A DNA stretch of 64,000 nt from positions 1-64,000 of the forward strand of contig JAZOQG010000070.1 of NCBI GenBank assembly GCA_045656005.1, written 5' to 3'. Position numbers and translations under genes: made by a program. The notes beneath the pieces are model-generated. The model was not told the DNA's origin. It was given only the letters and a program-made list of their open reading frames with translations, and did no database searches. Shown here one piece after another: positions 41,137 to 49,395 of the stretch. Each line of letters starts with the position of its first letter. Position 1 is the first letter of the stretch. The stretch comes from JAZNQN01 sp045656005 (GTDB taxonomy: Bacteria; Bacillota; Clostridia; UMGS1883; UMGS1540).

Positions 41137-41416
41137 AAAATAAGGGTTTTCGTAGATTGTGGAAAAGTAGTATTAATAAATGCAAAAACTGTGGAAAAAC
41201 CAGGTTATTAACATGTTTTAAGCTATTTTTATGTTGAAAAGTATGTGGAAAACTATAATTTATGTTGATAACTTTATTTTTGTGTAAAATATCACCAACT
41301 AATATAATATCATTTTTTTTCAATTTAAGCAATACTTTTTTAAATTTATTTTATGTTTATAATATTATATATTTAAAAGGCAAAAAATTAAATTTCTCAA
41401 AAAAAATAAAAAATGT
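41137..41416. other. oriC: oriC, dnaA-rpmH part with DnaA-box cluster
   Basis: In the 373-base gap between dnaA and rpmH lie box-like sites TGTGGAAAA (41158-41166, 41190-41198, 41244-41252), TTATTAACA (41205-41213), TGTTGAAAA (41232-41240), TGTTGATAA (41263-41271) and TGTGTAAAA (41281-41289). A very AT-rich stretch (41290-41410) follows. The 41158 box overlaps the dnaA leader. The rest of the gap is the rpmH promoter and leader. Confidence 0.85.
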
Positions 41417-41445
41417 TTGACAAAACGGGTATTTTTATATATAAT
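41417..41445 (+). promoter_or_regulatory. sigma-A promoter of rpmH-rnpA operon
   Basis: TTGACA (41417-41422), 17 bases, TATAAT (41440-41445): full consensus, as expected for a ribosomal-protein operon. Confidence 0.9.
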
Positions 41446-41491
41446 ACAGTAGTGTTTATGTCATCAGAAAGTAAAGGGAGGTGTAATAAAT

Positions 41492-41626
41492 ATGTTAAGA
41501 ACATATCAGCCAAATAAAAGACATAGAAAAATGGAACATGGTTTCAGAAAAAGAATGAGCACCAAAAACGGTAGAAAAGTTTTGGCAGCCAGAAGAAGAA
41601 AGGGCAGAAAAGTTCTCTCTGCATAA
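41492..41626 (+). CDS. rpmH: 50S ribosomal protein L34
   Basis: A 44-residue, very basic protein beginning MLRTYQPNKRHRKMEHGF and ending KGRKVLSA, the L34 sequence of the large subunit. GGGAGGTG precedes the ATG by about 9 bases. It is first gene of rpmH-rnpA-yidD-yidC-jag, divergent from dnaA as in most Firmicutes. Confidence 0.97.
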   Translation: MLRTYQPNKRHRKMEHGFRKRMSTKNGRKVLAARRRKGRKVLSA

Positions 41627-41637
41627 TAGGTAATTCT

Positions 41638-41979
41638 ATGAAGAAAACGGAAGCCATTAAGCTTAACAAAGAATTCAAAAGCTTATATTATCGGGGCGGT
41701 TGTCAGGTATCTAAAAGAGTAGTTTTTTACTATAGAAAAAATAAACGTCTTAATGATATAAACCGCCTTGGTCTTACCGTGAGTAAAAAAGTTGGAAATG
41801 CCGTTATAAGAAACAGAGTGAGAAGACTTATTAAGGAAAACTGGCGACTGCGGGAAGATTTAATTTTGACGGGTTATGATATTGTAATTGTAGCAAGAGC
41901 CGCAGCGGCAGGTGCCACTTATGCTGAAATAGGAAAAGATATGGATTATCTTTTGAGAAAGTGCGGTCTTTTTTCTTGA
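41638..41979 (+). CDS. rnpA: ribonuclease P protein component
   Basis: A 113-residue basic protein that pairs with RNase P RNA to process tRNA 5' ends. It contains the motif NRLGLTVSKKVGNAVIRNRVRRLIKE (the RNR loop, about residues 42-67), split family-wide around VRNRxKR. AGGT lies before the ATG, 11 bases after rpmH. Its stop overlaps the next start in TTGA, suggesting coupling. Confidence 0.96.
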   Translation: MKKTEAIKLNKEFKSLYYRGGCQVSKRVVFYYRKNKRLNDINRLGLTVSKKVGNAVIRNRVRRLIKENWRLREDLILTGYDIVIVARAAAAGATYAEIGKDMDYLLRKCGLFS

Positions 41980-42185
41980 AGAAGATTTGTCTTAATTTAA
42001 TTTTATTTTACAGAAAAAAAATATCACCTATAAAAAAACCCTGTTGCAGATTTATGCCTACATGCTCAGAGTATGCTTATGAGGCAATTAAAAAGTACGG
42101 GGTTTTAAAAGGCGGTTTTTTATCTGTTAAAAGATTAATAAGGTGTAACCCTTTTTGTAAGGGAGGGTATGACCCTTTAAAATAA
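41976..42185 (+). CDS. yidD: membrane protein insertion efficiency factor YidD
   Basis: A 69-residue YidD protein with an amphipathic N-terminal helix and conserved CCRFMPTCSEYAYEAI and RCNPFCKGGYDPL segments, the three conserved cysteines in place. It assists YidC-dependent insertion. Start: TTG at 41976 overlaps the rnpA stop and gives the family-typical MKKICLNL; an in-frame GTG at 41961 would add five residues and cannot be excluded. Confidence 0.92.
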   Translation: MKKICLNLILFYRKKISPIKKPCCRFMPTCSEYAYEAIKKYGVLKGGFLSVKRLIRCNPFCKGGYDPLK

Positions 42186-42195
42186 GGAGATTAAT

Positions 42196-43023
42196 ATGGG
42201 TTCTATTGCAAGACTTTTAGGAAGTCTTTTAAAAGTAATATACGATTTAGTTGGAAATTACGGTCTGGCAATTTTGTTTTTTACTGTTATTGTAAGGATT
42301 ATTTTATTGCCGCTTAATATAAAACAACAACGTTCTATGATGCGTATGCAGGCAGTTTCGCCTCTTATTACGGAAATTCAGGAAAAATATAAAAACGATA
42401 AAGAAAAATCAGCCCAGGAAACTATGAAGGTTTATCAGAAATATAAGATAAGTCCTATGGCAGGATGTCTTCCTATGCTTATCCAGTTTCCGGTGCTTAT
42501 TGCTCTTATCTGGGTAATTTATGATCCTGGACGTTATCTTTTTGGAGTTGATACTACAAATGCACTTGAAATTATGCAGAAAATTGACCCTTTAATTAAA
42601 AATCCAACAGTTGCGAAACTTATGATGGCAGTTGAGCAATGCGGACTTAATTCTATGTTTATGGGTATTAATTTAACATCAATTCCTAATTTTGCACTTG
42701 TGTCACTTGATTGGATTTTCCCGCTTTTAGCAACGGGTGCAACTTATCTTACGGGTAAAATGACACAAAATAAACAGCAAAATACAAATTCGGACAACCC
42801 TGCACAGCAATCCACAAAAATGATGACAACATTTATGCCTCTTATGACATTGTTCTTTACTTTTACAATGCCTGTTGCCGCATCATTTTACTGGTTTGTA
42901 AGCAGTGCAATTCAGATTGTTCAGACATTTGTTTTGAATAAGATTTTAAAAGTAGAATCTATCGAACTGGATAAAGGAGAAAATTGGCATGAAAGAAATA
43001 ATAAAAAAAGGAAAAACGGTTGA
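42196..43023 (+). CDS. yidC: membrane protein insertase YidC
   Basis: A 275-residue insertase of the YidC/Oxa1 family with about five membrane segments. The hydrophilic-groove arginine is in FTVIVRIILLPL (about residue 36), the coiled cytoplasmic hairpin follows (QEKYKNDKEKSAQETM), then GCLPMLIQFPVLIALIWV. The N-terminus lacks the lipoprotein signal seen in SpoIIIJ-type YidC; the first membrane segment starts at about residue 22. AAGGAG precedes the ATG. The C-terminal tail is basic (WHERNNKKRKNG) and overlaps the jag start by 35 bases. Confidence 0.96.
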   Translation: MGSIARLLGSLLKVIYDLVGNYGLAILFFTVIVRIILLPLNIKQQRSMMRMQAVSPLITEIQEKYKNDKEKSAQETMKVYQKYKISPMAGCLPMLIQFPVLIALIWVIYDPGRYLFGVDTTNALEIMQKIDPLIKNPTVAKLMMAVEQCGLNSMFMGINLTSIPNFALVSLDWIFPLLATGATYLTGKMTQNKQQNTNSDNPAQQSTKMMTTFMPLMTLFFTFTMPVAASFYWFVSSAIQIVQTFVLNKILKVESIELDKGENWHERNNKKRKNG

Positions 43024-43618
43024 TGAGGCAATAAATGCCGCACTTTCCGAGCTTGGTGTTTCACGTGAAAACGCAAAAATCGAAATAATTTCTGAAGGAA
43101 ATAAAGGTATTTTCGGTATTGGAAGCAAAGATGCAGAGGTTAAAGTATCTTTCGGAGAAATGGATGCAGAGGCTATTGCAAAAGATTTTGTTGAAAATAT
43201 TGTAGAAAAGCTTGGTCTTAATGCTGAAATTACCACTTCTGCAGAAGAAGATAAAGTCAACATGAACATTTCAGGTGACGGAATGGGAATAATAATAGGA
43301 AGAAGAGGAGAAACACTTTCTTCACTTCAGTATCTTACAAATCTCGTTGTTAACCGCAAGGTTGATGATTATATTAAAGTTTCAATTGATACTGAAAATT
43401 ACAAGCAGAAAAGGGAAGAGGCTCTTATAAAACTCGCTCACAAGACTGCAGAAAAGGTTATTAAGTACAGAAGAAGTTTTACTCTTGAACCTATGAATCC
43501 CTATGAAAGAAAAGTTATTCATTCCGCTTTGCAGGAAAATGAAAAAATAAGTACATACAGCACCGGAAGCGAGCCTTCAAGAAGAGTTGTTGTAGCACTT
43601 AAAAGAGACGATTTTTAA
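42989..43618 (+). CDS. jag: Jag/KhpB RNA-binding protein
   Basis: A 209-residue protein with an N-terminal Jag domain (KEIIKKGKTVDEAINAAL), a KH domain (GIIIGRRGETLSSLQYL, about 92-108) and a C-terminal R3H domain (PMNPYERKVIHSALQ). It partners KhpA in RNA binding and is linked to YidC and cell elongation. AAAGGAG is 12 bases before the ATG inside yidC. Codons for GVSREN contain a parS-like sequence at 43057-43072. A terminator follows. Confidence 0.95.
   Translation: MKEIIKKGKTVDEAINAALSELGVSRENAKIEIISEGNKGIFGIGSKDAEVKVSFGEMDAEAIAKDFVENIVEKLGLNAEITTSAEEDKVNMNISGDGMGIIIGRRGETLSSLQYLTNLVVNRKVDDYIKVSIDTENYKQKREEALIKLAHKTAEKVIKYRRSFTLEPMNPYERKVIHSALQENEKISTYSTGSEPSRRVVVALKRDDF
43057..43072. other. 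parS-like site within jag
   Basis: TGTTTCACGTGAAAAC keeps the 13-base core GTTTCACGTGAAA of the parS consensus, 5.4 kb from the two intergenic parS sites. It differs only in the last two bases. Confidence 0.5.
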
Positions 43619-43623
43619 AAAAC

Positions 43624-43652
43624 AAAGCCGTTCGTTTATCGGATGGCTTTTT
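43624..43652 (+). terminator. terminator of rpmH-jag operon
   Basis: AAAGCCGTTCG (43624-43634) pairs with CGGATGGCTTT (43640-43650), including two G-U pairs, followed by TT. Confidence 0.75.
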
Positions 43653-43675
43653 AAGTATTGTAAGGTGAAAATATT

Positions 43676-45028
43676 ATGATATTTAATGATACTATTGCCG
43701 CAATTTCAACACCGAGAGGAACTGGTGGAGTTGCAATAATAAGAGTAAGCGGAGAAAATTCAAGGGAAATTTGTTCTAAAATTTTCAAGGGTAAAAAAAG
43801 TGTAAATGATTTTACTCCTTATCTTATGGAATATGGCAGTATCCGGGATTTAGACGGAAATTTAATAGATAAAGTTTTATGCGTTTATATGAAAAAAGGC
43901 GCATCTTATACGGGTGAAGATACTGTTGAAATTCATTGCCACGGCGGTTATTTTGTAAGTGAAAAAATACTTGAAACAGTTATAAGTGCAGGTGCTCGTC
44001 CTGCCCTGCCCGGTGAATTTACAAAAATTGCATTTTTAAACGGGAAAATGGATTTGTCTCAGGCAGAGGCGGTTATTGATTTAATAAATTCTAAAACTAA
44101 TGAAGAACTTTCAGAAGCTGTAAACAGAGTTGACGGAGTGCTTTCAAAAAAAATCAATGATATAAGAAATGTAATTTTGGATATTACTGCGCAAGTGCTT
44201 GTTATTGCAGATTATCCGGAAGAAGATATTGATTATGTTAAGAAAAATGAGTTTTTGTCACTGATTTCTGAAGTAAGAGATAAAATAAGTTATCTTATAA
44301 AAACTGCTGACAAAGGAACTTTTTTAAAGGAAGGAATTTCTGTTGCGCTTATCGGAAGACCAAATACCGGAAAATCTTCAATCCTGAATGTTTTATCAGG
44401 CGAAAACAGGGCTATTGTAACTGATTTGCCCGGAACTACCCGTGATGTGCTTGAATGTGCCGTGAACATTAATGGTTTTACAGTAAGACTTTATGATACT
44501 GCCGGAATAAGAGAAACAGAAGGTATTGTTGAAAAAATAGGAATTGACAAGTCAAAGGAATATCTTAATAAGGCGGATGTTTGCGTTATGGTACTTGATA
44601 GCGGTGATATAACGGACGAAGACTTTAAAATACTTGAAAGTGCAGAAGGTAAAAGGCTTATAATAGCAGTAAACAAAACCGATTTATGTATGAAGGAATT
44701 TAAGCACAGTGCACCTACAGTTTATATTTCTGCAAAGGAAAAAGAAGGTTTTGATGAGCTTAAATCAGAAATTATAAGAATTGTAACGGGTGACGATGTT
44801 TTCTCTGACGAAAAAGTTCTTATAACAAATTTAAGACAAAAAGAGGCTTTAATAAGGGCTCTTGAAAATATCAATGGTGCAATAAATACTTTAGAAAATA
44901 ATTTTCCGGTTGATATGGTGGCAGGTGATTTGGAAAATGCCGCATATTGCCTTGGAGAAATAACGGGAATGACAGTTACTGATGAGATTATTGACAGAAT
45001 TTTCAGTAAATTCTGTCTGGGAAAATAA
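43676..45028 (+). CDS. mnmE: tRNA uridine-5-carboxymethylaminomethyl GTPase MnmE
   Basis: A 450-residue GTPase that with MnmG makes cmnm5U34 in tRNAs. It has the N-terminal formyl-THF-binding domain (NDTIAAISTPRGTGGVAIIR), helical domain, and inserted G domain with G1 GRPNTGKSS (about 223), G2/G3 TTRDV and DTAG, NKTD, and the C-terminal FCLGK (family C(I/L)GK). AAGGTG precedes the ATG. It lies 13 bases before mnmG, with a terminator upstream, so it must have its own promoter or use read-through. Confidence 0.97.
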   Translation: MIFNDTIAAISTPRGTGGVAIIRVSGENSREICSKIFKGKKSVNDFTPYLMEYGSIRDLDGNLIDKVLCVYMKKGASYTGEDTVEIHCHGGYFVSEKILETVISAGARPALPGEFTKIAFLNGKMDLSQAEAVIDLINSKTNEELSEAVNRVDGVLSKKINDIRNVILDITAQVLVIADYPEEDIDYVKKNEFLSLISEVRDKISYLIKTADKGTFLKEGISVALIGRPNTGKSSILNVLSGENRAIVTDLPGTTRDVLECAVNINGFTVRLYDTAGIRETEGIVEKIGIDKSKEYLNKADVCVMVLDSGDITDEDFKILESAEGKRLIIAVNKTDLCMKEFKHSAPTVYISAKEKEGFDELKSEIIRIVTGDDVFSDEKVLITNLRQKEALIRALENINGAINTLENNFPVDMVAGDLENAAYCLGEITGMTVTDEIIDRIFSKFCLGK

Positions 45029-45041
45029 GAGGAAGGTAGAA

Positions 45042-46916
45042 ATGAATTACTACGGTGAAGAATATGAAGTAATAGTTGTAGGCGGCGGCCATGCAGGATG
45101 CGAGGCGGCGGTCTCTTCGGCACGTCTTGGTGCAAAAACAGCTCTTTTTACATTAAGCCTTGATGCCGTTGGAAATATGGCATGTAATCCCAATATAGGC
45201 GGAAGTGCAAAGGGGCATCTAGTTCGTGAGATAGATGCTCTTGGCGGAATTATGGGCAAAGCCGCAGATAACACACTTATTCAGTCGCGAATTCTCAATA
45301 AGGGCAAAGGGCCTGCTGTGTGGGCGCTTCGTGCACAGGCGGACAGATGGGCATACCGCGAGGAAATTAAAAGAATTATAGAATTTACCGATAACCTTGA
45401 CGTAAAGCAGGGTGAAGTTGTAGATATAATAGTTGAAGACGGAAAAATAGAAGGTGTTAAAACCTTAACAGGTGGTATCTATAAAGCAAAGAAAGTTATT
45501 ATCTGTTCGGGAACGTATTTAGGCGGTAAGATAATAGTTGGAGAGCACAGCCATCAGGGAGGTCCTGACGGGATGTTTGCCGCAACGGCATTAAGTAAAG
45601 CTCTTTCTGAAAAAGGGATTGAAATTTTAAGATTTAAAACGGGTACACCGCCGAGAATAAGCGGAAAAACTGTTGATTTTTCTCAAATGGAAGAGCAATG
45701 CGGTGATGATGAAATTTTGCCATTTTCTTTTGAAGAAGAAAGAAAGCTAGAGAATAAAGTTTCCTGCTACCTGACATATACAAATGAAAAAACACATGAG
45801 ATTATAAGAGCAAACCTGCACAGAGCACCGATGTTCAGCGGACAAATAAAAGGTGTTGGTGCAAGATATTGCCCATCTATTGAAGATAAGGTTGTTCGTT
45901 TCAGCGAAAAACCGAGACATCAGATATTCATTGAGCCTATGGGTTTAAATTCTGACGAAATGTATGTTCAGGGACTTTCAACATCTATGCCTGAAGAAGT
46001 GCAAATACAGATGCTTCATTCAATAAAAGGCCTTGAAAACTGTAAAATGATGAGAACTGCATATGCTATTGAATATGATTGCATAAATCCCCTTCAGCTT
46101 AAACAGTCTCTTGAGTTTAAAGAAATTGAGGGGCTTTACGGTGCAGGACAATTTAATGGTACATCAGGTTATGAAGAAGCTGCTGCTCAGGGACTTATTG
46201 CAGGTATTAATGCAGCATTATCTTTAAAAGGAGAAGAACCTGTTGTAATAGGACGTGACGGTGGATATATTGGCGTTTTGATTGATGACCTTGTAACAAA
46301 AGGAACAAATGAGCCATACAGAATGATGACATCACGTTCCGAATATCGCCTTCTTTTAAGAGAGGATAATGCTGATGAAAGGCTTACACCAATAGGATAT
46401 AAAATAGGTCTTATAAGTGAAGAAAGATATAAAAAATTTAAAGAAAAAATGTCTCTTATAAATCATGAAATAGAGAGACTTGAAAAAACATCTGTGTCGC
46501 CAAGTGAGAAACTCAACGAAATTCTTACAAAAAATGGTACTGATGCAGTTACAACAGGTATAAGACTTGCAGACCTTTTGAGAAGACCGCAGGTAAGTAT
46601 TAAAGATTTAAAAGAAATTGACACTACAAGACCTGATTTACCTGAGGATATTTTTACTCAGGCAGAGGTAAAAATTAAATATGCAGGTTATATAAAAAGA
46701 CAAAAAATAATTGTTGAGCAATTCAGAAAGCTCGAAAGCAGAAAAATCCCCAAGGATATTGATTATGCAAACATTGAAGGATTAAGGCTTGAAGCCAGAC
46801 AGAAACTTACGAAGTTTATGCCTGAAAATATTGGTCAGGCATCAAGAATTTCAGGTGTTTCGCCTGCTGATATATCTGTTTTGCTTGTATATGTTGAGAG
46901 GATGAAAAAGGCATGA
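45042..46916 (+). CDS. mnmG: tRNA uridine-5-carboxymethylaminomethyl synthase MnmG
   Basis: A 624-residue FAD enzyme partnering MnmE. It has the FAD motif VVGGGHAGCEAA (about 11-22), the signature GGSAKGHLVREIDALGG, the catalytic-cysteine regions (CNPNIGGS, DCINPLQ) and the helical C-terminal domain. The ATG at 45042 (GAGGAAGG upstream) is chosen; the frame from 44982 overlaps mnmE. It overlaps rsmG by 4 bases (ATGA). Confidence 0.97.
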   Translation: MNYYGEEYEVIVVGGGHAGCEAAVSSARLGAKTALFTLSLDAVGNMACNPNIGGSAKGHLVREIDALGGIMGKAADNTLIQSRILNKGKGPAVWALRAQADRWAYREEIKRIIEFTDNLDVKQGEVVDIIVEDGKIEGVKTLTGGIYKAKKVIICSGTYLGGKIIVGEHSHQGGPDGMFAATALSKALSEKGIEILRFKTGTPPRISGKTVDFSQMEEQCGDDEILPFSFEEERKLENKVSCYLTYTNEKTHEIIRANLHRAPMFSGQIKGVGARYCPSIEDKVVRFSEKPRHQIFIEPMGLNSDEMYVQGLSTSMPEEVQIQMLHSIKGLENCKMMRTAYAIEYDCINPLQLKQSLEFKEIEGLYGAGQFNGTSGYEEAAAQGLIAGINAALSLKGEEPVVIGRDGGYIGVLIDDLVTKGTNEPYRMMTSRSEYRLLLREDNADERLTPIGYKIGLISEERYKKFKEKMSLINHEIERLEKTSVSPSEKLNEILTKNGTDAVTTGIRLADLLRRPQVSIKDLKEIDTTRPDLPEDIFTQAEVKIKYAGYIKRQKIIVEQFRKLESRKIPKDIDYANIEGLRLEARQKLTKFMPENIGQASRISGVSPADISVLLVYVERMKKA

Positions 46917-47614
46917 ATTCATACCTGAAAGAAGGACTTACTTTTTTTGGTGTTACCCCTGATGAGAATATTGCAGCAAAATTCCAAAAATACGAAGAAA
47001 TGCTTGTTGAAACAAATAAACTTTTTAATCTTACTGCTATCACAGAAACAGACGAAATAAATATAAAGCATTTTGTTGACAGTATTTCATGCCAGAACCT
47101 GATACCCGGAGGAAGCAGCGTTATTGATGTCGGAACTGGGGCAGGATTTCCGGGAATACCGTTGAAAATTGTAAGAAATGACATAAAACTTACACTTCTA
47201 GATTCTCTTGGAAAAAGAGTAAATTTTTTAAATAATGTTATTTCAGAACTTTCTCTTTCTGATGCCAATGCTTATCATATGCGAGCGGAAGATGGCGGCA
47301 AAGATAAAGCCTTCAGAGAAAAATTTGATGTCGCAACATCACGTGCTGTGGCTAATTTGCCCGTTCTTTGTGAGTATTGTCTGCCTTTTGTAAAGGTTGG
47401 CGGGTGTTTTCTTGCACTTAAAGGTCGTGATGCGGAGACCGAGGTCGAAAATTCGGAAAAAGCTCTGAAAATTTTAGGTGGAAAAGTAATAAAAACAGAA
47501 GAAGTTTTTTGGCAGGGTTTGGAACATCGTGTCGTAGTTATTGAAAAAATATGTAAAACCCCATCACGTTTTCCAAGAAATGCAGGAAAACCGTCTAAAG
47601 AACCGATAATTTGA
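46913..47614 (+). CDS. rsmG: 16S rRNA (guanine-N7) methyltransferase RsmG
   Basis: A 233-residue SAM-dependent methyltransferase for G527 of 16S rRNA, next to the streptomycin site. The Rossmann motif is VIDVGTGAGFPGIPL (about 65-79), followed by TLLDSLGKRVNFL, ATSRAVANLPVLCEYCLP (about 140) and the LKGRD region. It overlaps mnmG by 4 bases and is last of mnmE-mnmG-rsmG; the noc promoter starts 14 bases after its stop. Confidence 0.96.
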   Translation: MNSYLKEGLTFFGVTPDENIAAKFQKYEEMLVETNKLFNLTAITETDEINIKHFVDSISCQNLIPGGSSVIDVGTGAGFPGIPLKIVRNDIKLTLLDSLGKRVNFLNNVISELSLSDANAYHMRAEDGGKDKAFREKFDVATSRAVANLPVLCEYCLPFVKVGGCFLALKGRDAETEVENSEKALKILGGKVIKTEEVFWQGLEHRVVVIEKICKTPSRFPRNAGKPSKEPII

Positions 47615-47627
47615 CGAATTGTTTTTC

Positions 47628-47656
47628 TTTACATGACAGATATATCGTGGTATTAT
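47628..47656 (+). promoter_or_regulatory. promoter of noc
   Basis: TTTACA (47628-47633), 17 bases, TATTAT (47651-47656), 40 bases before the noc start. Confidence 0.6.
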
Positions 47657-47695
47657 AGCATTTGAAGGAATATTTTTCCGAAAGGAGTTTTGCTT

Positions 47696-48502
47696 ATGTT
47701 TGATACACACGATAACTCCGATAAAGTAATAAACATTCCGATAAATGCAATTAAGCCAAACCCATACAGACCGAGAAAGTTTTTTGATGTAACTTCCGTA
47801 TCAGAGCTTGCCGATTCCATTAAGAAATTAGGGCTCCTTCAGCCAATTTCTGTAAGGCGGTTAAAGCCGGGTACATACGAGCTTATATCAGGAGAAAGGC
47901 GGCTTCGTGCTGCAGAAATGGCAGGTTTTGAAAATATTAATGCCATTTTATTTTCTGTCTCAGATGATGATTGTGCTATGCTTGCGCTTTCCGAAAATTT
48001 ACAACGAAAAAATATTAATTTTTTTGAAGAGGCAAATGCTTTTTACAATCTTATTTTTGAGCACATGATTTCACGGGAAGAGGTTTCTAAAAGTACAGGT
48101 GTGAGTGAAAGCAGAATATCTAAGATGCTGAAACTCAGCAGGCTGTCATTGGCAATTAAGAATATTATTATTGAAAATAGTCTTACAGAAGAGCATGCGT
48201 TTGCACTTCTTAAGATACCCGATGAAGGCAAAAGGATGGAGGCTCTTAAGAAAGCCATTGAAATAGGAATGTCTGCTAAGGATTTTTACAGGTTTACAGA
48301 CGGGCTTGTTCAGACTGAGGTTCCAAAAATTAAAATTCCTTGTCAAAAGGGTCAAAAGAAGCATGCATCAGTTGACAACAGAATAATTTTTAACACTTTA
48401 AATAAAGCATTAAAACTTATTGAGGAAGCCGGAGTCAAGACAAAATCCCGAAAGACTGAGCATGAAAAATTTTACGAATACGTAATAAGAATAGCAAAAT
48501 AA
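47696..48502 (+). CDS. noc: Noc-like ParB-family protein
   Basis: A 268-residue ParB paralogue. The N-terminal CTPase/ParB motif is GLLQPISVRRLKPGTYELISGERRLRA (split over residues 40-67), followed by the LSENLQRKNINFFEEA helix pair and HTH (SREEVSKSTGVSESRISKML). The position between rsmG and parA and the divergence from ParB identify it as Noc, which blocks division over the nucleoid in Bacillus. The N-terminal amphipathic membrane helix of Bacillus Noc is not obvious. The ATG at 47696 has AAGGAG 8 bases upstream. Confidence 0.85.
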   Translation: MFDTHDNSDKVINIPINAIKPNPYRPRKFFDVTSVSELADSIKKLGLLQPISVRRLKPGTYELISGERRLRAAEMAGFENINAILFSVSDDDCAMLALSENLQRKNINFFEEANAFYNLIFEHMISREEVSKSTGVSESRISKMLKLSRLSLAIKNIIIENSLTEEHAFALLKIPDEGKRMEALKKAIEIGMSAKDFYRFTDGLVQTEVPKIKIPCQKGQKKHASVDNRIIFNTLNKALKLIEEAGVKTKSRKTEHEKFYEYVIRIAK

Positions 48503-48506
48503 TATG

Positions 48507-48522
48507 TGTTTCACGTGAAACA
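48507..48522. other. parS: parS site 1
   Basis: TGTTTCACGTGAAACA, the exact 16-base ParB-binding consensus, 4 bases after the noc stop. Confidence 0.95.
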
Positions 48523-48553
48523 GAAAAATTTTTTAAAATTATTTTTAAAAAAG

Positions 48554-48569
48554 TGTTTCATGTGAAACA
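48554..48569. other. parS: parS site 2
   Basis: TGTTTCATGTGAAACA, one mismatch from the consensus. It overlaps the region where the -35 of parA would lie (TATAAT at 48579-48584), so ParB could repress parAB. Confidence 0.85.
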
Positions 48570-48627
48570 ATTTTGTGTTATAATATATTTATGTGCTAAT
48601 GAATTAAAACTACAAAGGAGGTTCCTT

Positions 48628-49395
48628 ATGTCAAAAGTGATTGCTGTTGCAAATCAAAAAGGCGGTGTGGGAAAAACCACAACAGCAGTAAATCTGTCAG
48701 CATGCCTCGCAAAAATGGGCAAAAAAGTTTTGATTATAGATATAGACCCACAGGGAAATGCTACAAGCGGACTTGGTATTGACACAAAGGAAATTGAAAA
48801 GTCAATATATGATGTTCTTATAAATTCTGCATCCATTGAAGAGATAATGAAGGAGACGGATTACAAAAATCTTTACATATGTCCTTCGAGTCCTGCGCTT
48901 TCAGGAGCGGAAGTAGAACTTGTTACTGTAATGGGCAGAGAATATCAGCTTAAATCTGCAACGGAGCAGACAAGAGAAGAGTTTGATTACATTATAATGG
49001 ATTGTCCGCCATCTTTAGGTCTTGTAACATTAAATGCATTTACTGCCTGCGACTCCGTGCTCGTTCCTATTCAGTGTGAATACTATGCACTTGAGGGACT
49101 CAGCAGTTTAACGGGAACAATAAAAAGAGTAAAGCAAGTATTAAATCCTAAGATTGAAATAGAAGGCGTTCTTTTAACCATGTTTGATTCAAGAACAAAT
49201 CTTGCAATTCAGGTTGTTGACGAAGTTAAAAAATATTTTCCTGATAAGGTTTATAAAACGATAATCCCAAGAAACGTAAGGCTTAGCGAGGCACCCGGAT
49301 TTGGTCAGCCTATAATAGTTTATGACCCTGCCTCCAGAGGCTCTGAAAGCTATATAGACCTTGCGGAAGAACTGGTTGAAAGGAGCGAAAGCTGA
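48628..49395 (+). CDS. parA: chromosome partitioning ATPase ParA (Soj)
   Basis: A 255-residue ParA ATPase that works with ParB-parS in origin segregation and DnaA control. The deviant Walker A motif is NQKGGVGKTTTAVNL (about 9-23), Walker A' DIDPQGNATSG, Walker B YIIMDCPPSLG (about 113). The ATG at 48628 has AAAGGAGG 6 bases upstream; a longer frame from 48553 only translates parS site 2. It overlaps parB by one base. Confidence 0.96.
   Translation: MSKVIAVANQKGGVGKTTTAVNLSACLAKMGKKVLIIDIDPQGNATSGLGIDTKEIEKSIYDVLINSASIEEIMKETDYKNLYICPSSPALSGAEVELVTVMGREYQLKSATEQTREEFDYIIMDCPPSLGLVTLNAFTACDSVLVPIQCEYYALEGLSSLTGTIKRVKQVLNPKIEIEGVLLTMFDSRTNLAIQVVDEVKKYFPDKVYKTIIPRNVRLSEAPGFGQPIIVYDPASRGSESYIDLAEELVERSES

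Noticed and set aside
48553..48627. 25-residue N-terminal extension of ParA
   Set aside because: It translates parS site 2 and the promoter; the ATG at 48628 has AAAGGAGG and gives the family start.
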